A DNA stretch of 64,000 nt from Petrimonas sulfuriphila (GCF_051201015.1 NZ_JBPEHI010000010.1); one strand, 5' to 3'. Positions 5,867 through 14,733 are shown, numbered from the stretch's first letter. Translations and numbers: made by a program. Notes: a model not told the origin generated them from the sequence alone.

Positions 5867-7679
5867 GGGGCTGTCTCAAAAGATTGACAGCCTCTTTTTT
5901 TTGCATTCAATTTTCTTAAAAAAACCTTCCTAAATATTGTTATTTAAATCACTTTTTCATATCTTTATATCTGTATATCAAATATATAAGATATGGCTAA
6001 ACCTAAATTTAAATCCTATAATCAAGGTCAAGTAAGTCTTTTCCCTCCCACTCTGGATGAAAAGGTTCCCAAGAACTCTCCGGCCCGTATCATTAATCAA
6101 ATTGTGGATAACCTTGACTTGAGTAAAGTTTTCGACACGTATAAAGGTGGTGGTACAACTGCCTATAATCCGCGCATGATGCTTAAAGTTGTTCTTTACA
6201 GCTATCTGAACAATATTTATTCAAGTCGTAAGATCGAGCAGGCACTAACTGACCGTGTTAGTTTCATGTGGCTCTCAGGCAATCAAACACCTGATCACAA
6301 CACCATAAACCGTTTTCGTTCATCCCATTTAAAAGACTCAATACATGAGGTCTTTACCCAGGTAGTGGTTATGCTTGTTGAAATGGGTTGTTTAAGCCTT
6401 GAAGTTGCATATATCGACGGAACAAAAATTGAATCACGAGCCAACCGCTACACCTTTGTCTGGCGTAAATCCATTGAAAAATACAAGGAGAGACTGGAAG
6501 AGAAGATACATAAAGTCCTTGGAATGATTGAAGAGGGTATTGCTCAGGATAATAACCCTGAGGATGATCCACCGACACCATTCAACAGCGAAGAGTTAAG
6601 AAAGCGTGTTGCCCAGATTAATAGAGAGAACCGGAGCAAAGAAGAACAAAAAGCAATAAAGACACTTGAGAACAAGCTTTTACCTAAACTTGAAGAGTAT
6701 AAGCGGCATTTAGATACTCTGGCAAATCGTAATAGTTATTCCAAGACAGACTCCGATGCAACCTTTATGCGTATGAAAGAGGATCATATGCTCAATGGAC
6801 AGCTAAAGCCTGCATATAATGTTCAGATAAGTACAGAGAATCAGTTTATAAGCCATTATGATTTTTATCCAAACCCCACCGATACATTAACACTGATTCC
6901 CTTTTTGAATGGATTTGAGAATCGTTACAATATTTTGCCGGACAAGGTTGTGGCTGACTCCGGTTATGGTAGCGAAGAAAACTATGAGTTTATGCAGAGG
7001 AATGACATTGAGCCATTTGTAAAGTTCAACTACTTTCATAAAGAACAGAAAAAGGCATTTAAAAAGAACGGCTTTCTCTCTCAAAACCTTTATTATAATG
7101 CAGATGAAGATTACTATGTTTGTCCTATGGGTCAGCACATGAACAAGATAGGAAAGAAAAGAAGCAAAACAGCTAGTAGGTACACATCAACAGCAACTAT
7201 TTACGAGGCGAAAAACTGTAAGGGTTGTCCTTTGAAATGTCTCTGTAGTAATGCAAAAGGCAATAGAAGGGTGGAAGTAAATCATAACCTTAACCGCCAT
7301 AAACAGAAAGCAAGGGAACTGTTGACATGCGAAGAAGGAATTTATCATCGAAGTCAGCGTCCTATAGAACCGGAGTCAGTGTTCGGCCAAACTAAATCCA
7401 ACAAACACTACAATAGGTTCAGACACTTTAACAAAGACAAAGTTTTGATGGACTTTGCAATCTTCGCTATCGCGTTTAACCTCGGAAAACTACACTTGAA
7501 GGGATTAGCCGATAAAGAAATACTCTATTTTTTGGAGAAATATGGTTAAAAAGGAGATATTATTCTGTTTTTTATAAAAATAGAGATCAACTCTAAAAGT
7601 TTCTCTTCAATTAATAACAACAATCAGAAAATAGCAGCATAAAAAATTAAAAAAGGAGCTGTCTTTTTGGAACAGCCCC
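5867..7679 (+). mobile_element. IS1182-family insertion sequence
   Basis: A single transposase gene is flanked by matching ends: GGGGCTGTCTCAAAAG at 5867 and, reverse-complemented from the right, GGGGCTGTTCCAAAAAGACA ending at 7679. Each end is also a hairpin (GGCTGTC with GACAGCC on the left, GAGCTGTC with GAACAGCCCC on the right) beside T- or A-runs, so the ends may act as terminators. A second ACTGTCTCAAA at 7729-7739 makes the exact right boundary uncertain; the element may reach about 7740. No target duplication was recognised. It lies just beyond the 3' end of the DUF892 gene at 7757-8356. Confidence 0.7.
5993..7549 (+). CDS. IS1182-family transposase, full length
   Basis: A 518-residue DDE transposase. 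The N-terminal domain starts MAKPKFKSYNQGQ, with SSRKIEQALTDRVSFMWLSG. The catalytic residues fit D142 (YIDGTKIES), D322 (VVADSGYGSEENYEFM) and E461 (IEPESVFGQTKSNKHYNRFR). A cysteine cluster (YVCPMGQHM, then CKGCPLKCLCS) lies between the second and third. The length and domain order are those of the family and there is no frameshift, so the element may still move. The gene has its own unit, 126 bases inside the left end. Confidence 0.93.
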   Translation: MAKPKFKSYNQGQVSLFPPTLDEKVPKNSPARIINQIVDNLDLSKVFDTYKGGGTTAYNPRMMLKVVLYSYLNNIYSSRKIEQALTDRVSFMWLSGNQTPDHNTINRFRSSHLKDSIHEVFTQVVVMLVEMGCLSLEVAYIDGTKIESRANRYTFVWRKSIEKYKERLEEKIHKVLGMIEEGIAQDNNPEDDPPTPFNSEELRKRVAQINRENRSKEEQKAIKTLENKLLPKLEEYKRHLDTLANRNSYSKTDSDATFMRMKEDHMLNGQLKPAYNVQISTENQFISHYDFYPNPTDTLTLIPFLNGFENRYNILPDKVVADSGYGSEENYEFMQRNDIEPFVKFNYFHKEQKKAFKKNGFLSQNLYYNADEDYYVCPMGQHMNKIGKKRSKTASRYTSTATIYEAKNCKGCPLKCLCSNAKGNRRVEVNHNLNRHKQKARELLTCEEGIYHRSQRPIEPESVFGQTKSNKHYNRFRHFNKDKVLMDFAIFAIAFNLGKLHLKGLADKEILYFLEKYG

Positions 7680-7756
7680 TTTCATTCAAACAGATTTTAT
7701 GGAAGTGTCATTTTTTCTTTACTTCAATTTGAGACAGTTTTATTTTACAGTCTCTT

Positions 7757-8356
7757 TTATTCTGTCGCAGCCTCTTCATTAACCGATGCTTCAGCGAGAA
7801 GCGTCAGTGAAATATCGGTTTTCTTTTCTTCATTCAGTGTCGTTTCCAATAGTTCTGCTGCTTCATCTAGTCCTAATGTTCTTGCAAGTTCAGCAAGGCT
7901 GCCGTAAGAAGTAATTTCGTAATGTTCCAGTTTTTGATTAGCTATGATAATTGCTGCATCCCGAACCATCGTATCCTCCTGTGTATCTTCGATTACTCCT
8001 TCTCCGTCCTTTATAATACCAAGGATTCCCTCACACTTCTTCTTGGAAGGCTTCTTTTCAAGAAGCGCAAAGATCTCTTCAAGACGATTAATTTGTTCTT
8101 CTGTCTCAGACTGATGTTTGGTGATGCTCTCCTTCAATGCGTCCGAAGTAGCGGCAGCTTCCATCTTTTTCATTGCCTTGAGCGCTTCATGTTCAGCGAA
8201 GTAAACATCTTTCAATTCTTCAAAAAAAAATTCCTTCAATTTACCCTCATACTTTTCATTAAAACGAGCTTGGCGTGGGATACCTGATTTGGGTTTTCTT
8301 TGTGATTCGCTTTTAGATTTTTGATTCTTGTTTTTGTCATTTTTCTTTGAGTCCAT
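7757..8356 (-). CDS. YciE-like DUF892 ferritin-fold protein
   Basis: A 199-residue protein with a short basic disordered head (MDSKKNDKNKNQKSKSES) and a full YciE/DUF892 domain. The helix with KLKEFFFEELKDVYFAEHEA comes first, then EAAATSDALKESITKHQSET, then TMVRDAAIIIANQKLEHYEI and LAELARTLGLDEAAELL. The acidic and histidine residues of the ferritin-like dimetal site are present. The family is induced by osmotic, oxidative and stationary-phase stress; its biochemical role is unsettled. Unlike its two paralogues here it lacks the long acidic tail and ends VNEEAATE. The IS ends some 20-80 bases past its stop. The start is fixed by the common leader and hairpin. Confidence 0.85.
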   Translation of the reverse strand: MDSKKNDKNKNQKSKSESQRKPKSGIPRQARFNEKYEGKLKEFFFEELKDVYFAEHEALKAMKKMEAAATSDALKESITKHQSETEEQINRLEEIFALLEKKPSKKKCEGILGIIKDGEGVIEDTQEDTMVRDAAIIIANQKLEHYEITSYGSLAELARTLGLDEAAELLETTLNEEKKTDISLTLLAEASVNEEAATE

Positions 8357-8374
8357 AATTTAATTATTTTAGAA

Positions 8375-8392
8375 ATCTGATACGGTTCAGAT
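8375..8392 (-). promoter_or_regulatory. Leader hairpin upstream of the DUF892 gene
   Basis: ATCTGA (8375-8380) and TCAGAT (8387-8392) form a six-pair stem with a six-base loop (TACGGT on the plus strand), 18 bases upstream of the start at 8356. The position matches the hairpin at 4245-4266 exactly, but the sequence differs. Confidence 0.5.
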
Positions 8393-8533
8393 ACATTTAT
8401 ATAACTTATAATATATTTTATTTGTTCATGTTACATATTGGTTTAGATTTATTTAACTAAAGTTTAAAGCAATTATTGTACTGCTTTTCCCCAAGTTCAT
8501 TAACAGACTTTCTCCGATGAGTGCATATAGTCT

Positions 8534-9991
8534 TTAAACTCTCTTCAAATAAACAGAAACTGAACGTTCCCTCACAGGAAAGTTAGCATAACCATCTTGG
8601 CCAACTGTAACTTCTCCTTCTATATGACCTAATTTATCGAACCATGCAGACCCGGAATAGTCAGTTCCCACAAAAATTCGCTTATCCCCAGCTTCATCAT
8701 TACTCATAATTACCACACAACCATCAGGATGATTTTCATCGCCCCGTCGTATCCAAGCTGCAATGCTCTTATGGTCAAAATAATCTTCCTGATCGCCGTA
8801 GGCAAAATCCCGCCTTACATCAAGAAGCTGATCAATTATCCATTGTTGTCCTTCTTTAGGGTTGGGTCCTTCAATTCCATAGTAGTCGCCAAAGAAAATA
8901 CAAGGATATCCATCTTTCCGAAGGAGAATCAGAGCGTAGGCTATCGGTTTGAACCAATCCAAAACATATAGATCATCATCTTGCAGATGGGAGTCATGGT
9001 TATTTACATATGTGACAGCCCGTTCAGGATATTTTTCCACAATTGTGTCGGTTAAAATTGTGCTCATATCGTAACCGGCACCATCAAGGCTGCAGACTCT
9101 GAAATGATAATGCAGGACTACATCAAACAGATCGAGCCTATGTTCTACATTCATGAGAAATGGATTCATATCCATGTTTTCATAATAGGAATATTCACCC
9201 GCAATAAAAAAACTTTCACCAAATTCCGCTCTTACATGCTCAATAAATTCTTTTATATACCAATCACTTATGTGTTTAATAGCATCCAGTCGTAAGCCAT
9301 CGACCTTAGTTTCCTTTATAAACCAGCTAATCCATCTTTTCAACTCTTCACGAACATCACGATGTTTAAAATCTATATCATTGTATAAGAGAAAGTCGAA
9401 ATTACCAAACTGTTGACCAACAGACTTGTCATCGGGATTTACACCCTTATTTTCACCCTGGATAACATATATCCCTTCCTTAGGATCCCGGTAGTTATAA
9501 TCTGTAGCTGAAAAATGTTCCCAGCTCCATTTGAAATCAGAATATTTACCGTTTCTGCCGGGAAACGTAAAAGAGGTATAGGATTCAATCTCAAACGGTT
9601 CTGTAATTACTTCGTTCCTGTCATCGGGATTAACCTCTACCACTGTGAAAGTCTGCAGCTCATCTCCGCCACCTTTATGGTTAAAAACCACATCAGCATA
9701 CACGTTAATTCCATGCTCGTGCATGGCTTCTATAGCCTGATGCAACTCTTCTTTTGTGCCATATTTTGTGCGAATTGTGCCTTTTTGGTCAAACTCTCCA
9801 AGGTCATAAAGATCATAAGCGCCGTAACCTACATCATTTGAACTTGTACCTTTTGTACACGGAGGTATCCAGACGGCGGTTATACCTACTTCTTTAAGTT
9901 TTTCCGCATCGCTTTTGAGTTTTTTCCATAAACTTCCGTCATCTGAGAGGAACCATTCGAAATATTGAAATATTATTCCATTTGTATTCAT
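8534..9991 (-). CDS. Cytoplasmic alpha-amylase (GH13)
   Basis: A 485-residue glycoside hydrolase of family 13, close to cytoplasmic AmyA/AmyS-type amylases that cut alpha-1,4 bonds in glycogen, starch or maltodextrins. The nucleophile fits D236 (GLRLDAIKH), the acid/base E266 (FIAGEYSYYE) and the third acid D333 (NNHDSH). The N-terminal region NGIIFQYFEWFLSDDGSLWK is typical. No signal peptide is present, so it should act inside the cell. Its position in the stress island suggests mobilisation of stored glucan or making of compatible solutes, an inference. The start codon overlaps the stop of a 37-codon MDSKK frame by ATGA, which predicts translational coupling. Confidence 0.92.
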   Translation of the reverse strand: MNTNGIIFQYFEWFLSDDGSLWKKLKSDAEKLKEVGITAVWIPPCTKGTSSNDVGYGAYDLYDLGEFDQKGTIRTKYGTKEELHQAIEAMHEHGINVYADVVFNHKGGGDELQTFTVVEVNPDDRNEVITEPFEIESYTSFTFPGRNGKYSDFKWSWEHFSATDYNYRDPKEGIYVIQGENKGVNPDDKSVGQQFGNFDFLLYNDIDFKHRDVREELKRWISWFIKETKVDGLRLDAIKHISDWYIKEFIEHVRAEFGESFFIAGEYSYYENMDMNPFLMNVEHRLDLFDVVLHYHFRVCSLDGAGYDMSTILTDTIVEKYPERAVTYVNNHDSHLQDDDLYVLDWFKPIAYALILLRKDGYPCIFFGDYYGIEGPNPKEGQQWIIDQLLDVRRDFAYGDQEDYFDHKSIAAWIRRGDENHPDGCVVIMSNDEAGDKRIFVGTDYSGSAWFDKLGHIEGEVTVGQDGYANFPVRERSVSVYLKRV

Positions 9992-10101
9992 TTTCGTTGC
10001 ATATTAGTAAATAATTTAGTTATTATTTGCATTTGTCTTTTTTCTGTAATATATTTGCGGTAGGTAAAAAAACAAATATCCAAATTTTTCTTTGAGTCCA
10101 T
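9988..10101 (-). CDS. 37-residue MDSKK frame overlapping the amylase start
   Basis: The frame starts MDSKKNLDICFFTYRKYI and ends TKLFTNMQRK, with its TGA inside the ATGA that opens the amylase gene. The start context (AATTATGGACTCAAAGAAA) is identical to that of the true MDSKK genes, and the usual hairpin lies 20 bases upstream. After MDSKKN the sequence is unlike the others and looks non-functional. It may therefore be a leader peptide that carries ribosomes to the amylase start, created by fusion of the common leader to this gene. Whether it is translated is not known. Confidence 0.5.
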   Translation of the reverse strand: MDSKKNLDICFFTYRKYITEKRQMQIITKLFTNMQRK

Positions 10102-10121
10102 AATTGGAAACTTTTGGATTG

Positions 10122-10154
10122 GCTCGGGGAACGGTTCTAGGCTGCACCCCGAGC
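10122..10154 (-). promoter_or_regulatory. Leader hairpin with CCUAGAA loop before the amylase unit
   Basis: GCTCGGGG (10122-10129) pairs perfectly with CCCCGAGC (10147-10154). The inner part is weakly paired and displays CCUAGAA on the minus-strand RNA, identical to the loop at 3986-3992 although the stem differs. It lies 20 bases upstream of the MDSKK start at 10101. Nothing else is seen between it and 10283. Confidence 0.6.
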
Positions 10155-10282
10155 TTTTAATCACCAAGTATCAACCACTTCACTATCAGTGGGATAAAGA
10201 TATTATCTGGTCATGTAAACTTGAAACCTTTTTTATTTGTCAAATATTCTTCAGAGTAAAGGACAATCTTTTCTTTTGCAGT

Positions 10283-10440
10283 TTAATCTTCTATATAAGT
10301 GTTTTCTATGCAGGATTTTATCCATTGATCGTTTTTTAGACAGTATGAACATGTTCCTCCTTTTCCAGGGAGCTTGTGTTCCGTATTCCCACAATAGGTA
10401 CATGAGTAAATACCTTCTAAAGGTATATATGTAGTTTTGT
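10283..10440 (-). pseudogene. Out-of-frame C-terminal segment of the YetF gene
   Basis: Read one frame away from the YetF gene, the minus strand gives PGLPIWPHLYGYKTTYIPLE, then GIYSCTYCGNTEHKLPGKGG, then TCSYCLKNDQWIKSC and a stop at 10283. It continues the sense of the upstream protein (LPYDQENIKG, then PGLPIWPHLY) and carries paired CxxC motifs like a zinc ribbon. A single-base shift near 10440-10450 therefore seems to have cut off the natural C-terminus. A sequencing error in the short A and C runs there is an alternative. Confidence 0.5.
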
Positions 10441-10977
10441 AGCCATACAAGTGCGGCCAAATAGGTAAGCCGGGCCTTTTATGTTTTCCTGATCGTATGG
10501 AAGCACACTAATTTCTCCGTTTGTTTCGAGAACCGCATATTTTATTTGCCCTAGATGAAAAAAATGGCGGTTTCTCAATGCGGCAAAAAATTCATCTACG
10601 GCCAGTTCTTTATGTTTTAGGGATTCCTGAGAGGCTTTTCCGTTTCGCATAATATAAAAAGGTTTTCCTTCCAGAATTTCTTCTATCCTTTCGGAACGGA
10701 TAATTAAATTCGTGATTATTTTATACAGAACGAAAACCACGCCGAAAACGATAAGTGCCGATAAAACACCTACTTCTTTATATAACATAGGATCACCCGC
10801 TGCCGACCCGAGAGCGATAATAAGTAACAACTCAAATACGGAGAGTTGCTTTATGCCGCGTTTTCCCGTAATCCGGAGTCCGGCAAAAAGCAGCACGAAC
10901 ATAATCAATGAACGCAATGATATCTCCCAAAGAAACTTAAAATTCGCTTCCCCCAATAAAATATCTTGCCAGTTCAT
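10417..10977 (-). CDS. YetF/DUF421 membrane protein (C-terminus frameshifted)
   Basis: A 186-residue protein with three N-terminal membrane helices (FLWEISLRSLIMFVLLFAGL, then the LSVFELLLIIALGSAAGD region, then VLSALIVFGVVFVLYKII). A cytoplasmic DUF421 domain follows with EEILEGKPFYIMRNGK, then LRNRHFFHLGQIKYAVLETN and GEISVLPY. The GKRGIKQLSVFELL motif is typical of YetF proteins, which are linked to spore or stress biology but lack a known activity. The start at 10977 lies seven bases after the SDR stop, favouring one transcript with katE and the SDR; an upstream in-frame ATG at 11010 would overlap the SDR. The last 20 residues (YLFGRTCMATKLHIYL) are out of frame with the family end. Confidence 0.75.
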   Translation of the reverse strand: MNWQDILLGEANFKFLWEISLRSLIMFVLLFAGLRITGKRGIKQLSVFELLLIIALGSAAGDPMLYKEVGVLSALIVFGVVFVLYKIITNLIIRSERIEEILEGKPFYIMRNGKASQESLKHKELAVDEFFAALRNRHFFHLGQIKYAVLETNGEISVLPYDQENIKGPAYLFGRTCMATKLHIYL

Positions 10978-10984
10978 GGTTGTG

Positions 10985-11842
10985 TTATCCGTTAATAATC
11001 TCCCCACCATTGGGGTGCAGACATTGTCCGGTCATATAGCTCGAATCTTCAGATGCAAGAAACAGAAAGCAAGTAGCCACTTCGTTGGGTTCACCGGCTC
11101 TTCCCAGCGGCGTGTCACTGCCAAATCCCGATACCCTACTTTTATCGAAAGAAGAAGCGATGAGCGGTGTCCATATAGGGCCGGGTGCCACTGCATTTAC
11201 ACGGATGTTTCTGGATGCCAGATTTTGTGCTAAACTTCGAGTAAAGCTTAAGATGGCACCTTTCGTTGCCGAATAGTCTATTAACTTGGGACTTCCACGG
11301 TAAGCCGTAACGGAGGTAGTATTCACGATAACACTTCCTTTTTTAAGATAAGGCATTGCGTATTTAGTCATCCAAAAATAAGAAAACACATTGGTATAAA
11401 ACGTGCGCTCAAATTGTTCCGTAGTAATGTCTTCGATCTTCTCGGATTCCCAGTGTAAAGCAACATTATTGATAAGTATATCTAATTTTGAGAATTTTCC
11501 GATGGTTCTGTCCACAGCTTTTTTACAATTGCTTTCCTTGGACAAGTCTCCTTTTATGAGCAAACATCGTCTTCCCATTCTTTCTATATTTTTTTTAGTG
11601 GTTTGCGCATCTTCGGTTTCGTTCAGGTAGGCAATAGCGATATCTGCACCGTGCGAAGCAAACAACAATGCGGTAGCTTTACCGATACCGCTATCTCCAC
11701 CCGTAACAAGTGCTATTTTTCCTTTCAGTTTAAAGTGATTATCCTTAGGGGAAGATTCCGGCTCGGGTTTCATCTTCTCTTCTATGCCGGGTCTACGTTG
11801 CGTTTGTTTAGGTCTTACTTTCTCGGGCTGTCTTGTTTTCAT
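10985..11842 (-). CDS. SDR-family oxidoreductase (stress type)
   Basis: A 285-residue short-chain dehydrogenase/reductase of the YdaD/YhdF/YghA group. A proline- and lysine-rich head with TQRRPGIEEKMKPEPESSPK leads into the Rossmann fold: TGGDSGIGKA for cofactor binding, LINNVA, then YSATKGAILSFTRSLA with the catalytic Tyr and Lys, and SYMTGQCLHPNGGEIING at the end. Proteins of this group are general stress proteins; the substrate is not established. It lies 16 bases after the catalase stop and seven bases before the YetF start, so katE-SDR-yetF form an apparent operon. A decayed copy is at 1860-2221. Confidence 0.88.
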   Translation of the reverse strand: MKTRQPEKVRPKQTQRRPGIEEKMKPEPESSPKDNHFKLKGKIALVTGGDSGIGKATALLFASHGADIAIAYLNETEDAQTTKKNIERMGRRCLLIKGDLSKESNCKKAVDRTIGKFSKLDILINNVALHWESEKIEDITTEQFERTFYTNVFSYFWMTKYAMPYLKKGSVIVNTTSVTAYRGSPKLIDYSATKGAILSFTRSLAQNLASRNIRVNAVAPGPIWTPLIASSFDKSRVSGFGSDTPLGRAGEPNEVATCFLFLASEDSSYMTGQCLHPNGGEIING

Positions 11843-11858
11843 TGCTGCAGTTTTAGTT

Positions 11859-14126
11859 TTATCTTTTCCAGAATCTTCCTTCTCTTACGGCTTCTACAAA
11901 ATCTTCCGGTAATCCGTTTTGAACAATCCCTTCGTTTGTGGTAAAGGAATCATTCAATACATCATGAATAAAATCAACGGCTTTTCCGTTTGCTGCTAGA
12001 GGTTTATAATGTAAATATGTATCGCGTATAAATTCTTTGTAACGGTTATCTGATTTCATTGAATCGAACATTTCCTGCGTTCCGTCAGGAACGACAAGAG
12101 CATCAAACAACACGCTTGCGCTAGTGAGGACTGTATCATCTATTCCGATGTCGGTGCCGGCTGTGTCTTTGAGTGTTCCAAAATGTGAAGCTACCACTTT
12201 TACTATGGCACTTTCATCCATCAACGTTTTTTTAAATTCATTTAACTGCTTGCCATCCACACCATCATCACACAAAATAGCAATTTTTCGTGTACGGATA
12301 GAATCTTTTTTCTGATTTTTAAGAATACTCAAGGCATTTGACTGTCGTAATTTTGGTTTTACAAAAACGGTTTCATATTCTTCCCGCACCGCATCGGGAC
12401 TGTGTTGCATATTTTCGGGGATTCCTTTAGGTAAAGGCAACCCCAATTTGTCTGCGACATATTTGGCCAAGTCATTGTTTACCAGATTGATCATTTTAAT
12501 AATATTACGCCTTATTTCCACACGTTTTACTTTTCCCAGTTCAAAACTGAATGCATCGGCAATGTGACGCTGTTCCACATCCGTTTGACTCTCATAGAAA
12601 AGTATGGCTTGCGAATAATGATCAAGGAAACTTCTACTTCGACCCCGTACCTTGTGAGCGCCAATTCGTTCGCGATGACTCGTAAATCCGCCTTCTTCTT
12701 TAGACGATTGCAACGGGTAGTTATCGCTGACAGTGTTGGGATGATAGCTGGTTTCATCCACATCGATGGTCATACGGTGCATTCCATCACGCTGATTATT
12801 AATTACGGGTACAACAGGGCGGTTGATAGGGATTTCGTGAAAATTAGGCCCCCCCAAGCGTGATAGCTGAGTATCTGTATAAGAAAATAAACGGCCTTGC
12901 AACAGCGGATCGTTGGTGAAATCGATACCGGGAACTATGTGTCCGGGATGAAACGCTACCTGTTCTGTTTCGGCAAAAAAGTTATCCGGGTTACGATTCA
13001 ATGTCATTCGACCGACAATTTGCACCGGCACGAGCTCTTCGGGAATTATCTTAGTGGGATCAAGCAGGTCGAAATCATATTTGAATTCATCCTCCTCGGG
13101 GATTATCTGCACACCCAGATCCCATTCGGGAAATTCACCTGCCTGAATGGCGTCCCATAAATCCCTGCGATGAAAATCAGAATCTTTACCCGATATTTTC
13201 TGGTTTTCGTCCCACAGCAGCGAATGCATTCCTAAGGTGGGTTTCCAGTGAAATTTCACGAAGTGCGATTCGTCGTTATCATTAATAAAACGGAAAGTAT
13301 GCGTACCGAATCCTTCCATCATGCGAAGGCTTCGCGGCAGGGCGCGGTCACTCATCAGCCAGAATACCATGTGAAACGTTTCCGGCGAAGTGGAGACGAA
13401 ATCCCAGAAAGTGTCGTGAGCCGAAGCTGCTTGGGGAATCTCGTTGCGCGGTTCTGGTTTTACGGCGTGGACAAAATCGGGAAATTTAATGGCATCGTGG
13501 ATGAAAAATGGCGCCATGTTGTTTCCAACCAAATCGTAATTGCCTTCTTCGGTGTAAAATTTAACTGCAAATCCTCTCACATCGCGGGGCATGTCTGTGG
13601 AACCACGCCCACCCTGCACCGTTGAGAACCGGACGAACACCGGTGTTTCTTTCCCTTTTTGTGACAGGAACTTGGCTTTTGTGTATTGAGGTATAGGATC
13701 GCTTACCCTGAAGATACCGTGTGCCCCGGAACCTCGTGCATGTACAATGCGTTCGGGGATACGTTCATGATCGAAATGCGTTATTTTTTCGCGCATGATG
13801 AAATCTTCAAGAAGAGACGGGCCGCGTTCACCGGCTTTCAGCGTGTTACTATCATCATTGATTTTCACTCCTTGATTGGTAGTCAGTTTTTTTCCGTAAC
13901 CGCCGCTTTTGTTTACTGCCAGGTCTTTTTGTTTTTCGCTGTCCGACGTTGATGGACGTGTTTCTTGCGAGACCAATTTATCGGCTTCGCTCATTTCTAC
14001 ATTTTCTGAGTCTTTTAATTCGATCCAGGATACTTTTGCGGGTTCTACACCTTTTCCCGGTATGGAAGGATTTGCCTCTTTATTATTTTGCGAAATATTA
14101 TTAGCGTTGTTCTGTCTTTCTTTCAT
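11859..14126 (-). CDS. katE: Large-subunit HPII-type catalase
   Basis: A 755-residue clade-2 catalase that converts hydrogen peroxide to water and oxygen. After a disordered head of about 100 residues comes the catalase core with the distal histidine H129 (RIVHARGSGAHG), asparagine N202 (LVGNNMAPFFIHDAIKFPDF) and the proximal haem tyrosine Y416 (GRLFSYTDTQLSRLG). The C-terminal 150 residues (RKIAILCDDGVDG onward) form the flavodoxin/DJ-1-like domain found only in large-subunit catalases. No signal peptide is present. It is the first gene of the katE-SDR-yetF unit and lies about 100 bases after the DUF2383 gene. An anaerobe would use it to survive air exposure. Confidence 0.95.
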   Translation of the reverse strand: MKERQNNANNISQNNKEANPSIPGKGVEPAKVSWIELKDSENVEMSEADKLVSQETRPSTSDSEKQKDLAVNKSGGYGKKLTTNQGVKINDDSNTLKAGERGPSLLEDFIMREKITHFDHERIPERIVHARGSGAHGIFRVSDPIPQYTKAKFLSQKGKETPVFVRFSTVQGGRGSTDMPRDVRGFAVKFYTEEGNYDLVGNNMAPFFIHDAIKFPDFVHAVKPEPRNEIPQAASAHDTFWDFVSTSPETFHMVFWLMSDRALPRSLRMMEGFGTHTFRFINDNDESHFVKFHWKPTLGMHSLLWDENQKISGKDSDFHRRDLWDAIQAGEFPEWDLGVQIIPEEDEFKYDFDLLDPTKIIPEELVPVQIVGRMTLNRNPDNFFAETEQVAFHPGHIVPGIDFTNDPLLQGRLFSYTDTQLSRLGGPNFHEIPINRPVVPVINNQRDGMHRMTIDVDETSYHPNTVSDNYPLQSSKEEGGFTSHRERIGAHKVRGRSRSFLDHYSQAILFYESQTDVEQRHIADAFSFELGKVKRVEIRRNIIKMINLVNNDLAKYVADKLGLPLPKGIPENMQHSPDAVREEYETVFVKPKLRQSNALSILKNQKKDSIRTRKIAILCDDGVDGKQLNEFKKTLMDESAIVKVVASHFGTLKDTAGTDIGIDDTVLTSASVLFDALVVPDGTQEMFDSMKSDNRYKEFIRDTYLHYKPLAANGKAVDFIHDVLNDSFTTNEGIVQNGLPEDFVEAVREGRFWKR

Positions 14127-14230
14127 GGGATGACTTTTTTAGTGTTTTGCTTTATAAAACTCTTGTATTGATATTCATAATTAAGGATGAGAATACTCAT
14201 CCTTAATGAATTAATGTTCTACGATTCACA

Positions 14231-14683
14231 TCACAAAGAATCTCTCATTGTTTTTATCCTATCGTGAGATGCTTTTACCTCTGCATGTTGCCGGATAATG
14301 ACAGCCCTCTGTTCCGGTGTGAGGTTTTCACACTCCAGCGCTTCATCGTAAGCTCTTACCGCGGCATCTTCACCATCCTCGCAATTATCCAGAACGGTTT
14401 TTCGGTCCCCTCCAGAAAAAAATGACTTTACGTCCATCCACGCACGATAAATTTTCCCGCTGGCCAGGGTGCCTTCTTTTACGTCTTCGCCCAGTCTTGC
14501 CACCTCATTAACCAGTTCCGCATGAAATTGCCGGCTTTGATCTACCCGCTCTTGAAACACCTGCCTGAGATCGGCATCTTCAAGACTAAGCTGGTCGATC
14601 GCCTTTCGATAACCTTCTACCCGGTCGTTATTGATTAGAATTAAATCGTTCAATGTTTCGCCTTGTTTTTTTAAATTGTCCAT
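14231..14683 (-). CDS. DUF2383 (PA2169-type) four-helix protein
   Basis: A 150-residue all-helical protein starting MDNLKKQGETLNDLILINND, with GYRKAIDQL, then LRQVFQERVDQSRQFHAEL and AYDEALECENLTPEQRAVI. The pattern is that of the PA2169/DUF2383 ferritin-like bundle, often encoded beside DUF892 and catalase genes. Its activity is unknown. The start context (AATTATGGAC) partly resembles the MDSKK leader. A relic of a second copy lies at 2782-2955. Confidence 0.82.
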   Translation of the reverse strand: MDNLKKQGETLNDLILINNDRVEGYRKAIDQLSLEDADLRQVFQERVDQSRQFHAELVNEVARLGEDVKEGTLASGKIYRAWMDVKSFFSGGDRKTVLDNCEDGEDAAVRAYDEALECENLTPEQRAVIIRQHAEVKASHDRIKTMRDSL

Positions 14684-14733
14684 AATTGTTTTAAGTTTTT
14701 ATGAGTAAAATAAAGTTATATAATCTTGTTTTC

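Noticed and set aside
10237..10434. Forward frame of 65 codons
   Set aside because: It lies antisense to the frameshifted tail of the YetF gene and has no ribosome site or recognisable content.
10436..10452. Programmed -1 frameshift in the YetF gene
   Set aside because: The local run is only four A followed by GGCCC; it does not fit an X-XXY-YYZ slippery heptamer and no downstream stem was seen, so mutation or sequencing error is simpler.
13248..13625. Several forward frames inside the catalase gene
   Set aside because: They are antisense shadows of a long conserved gene with no independent support.
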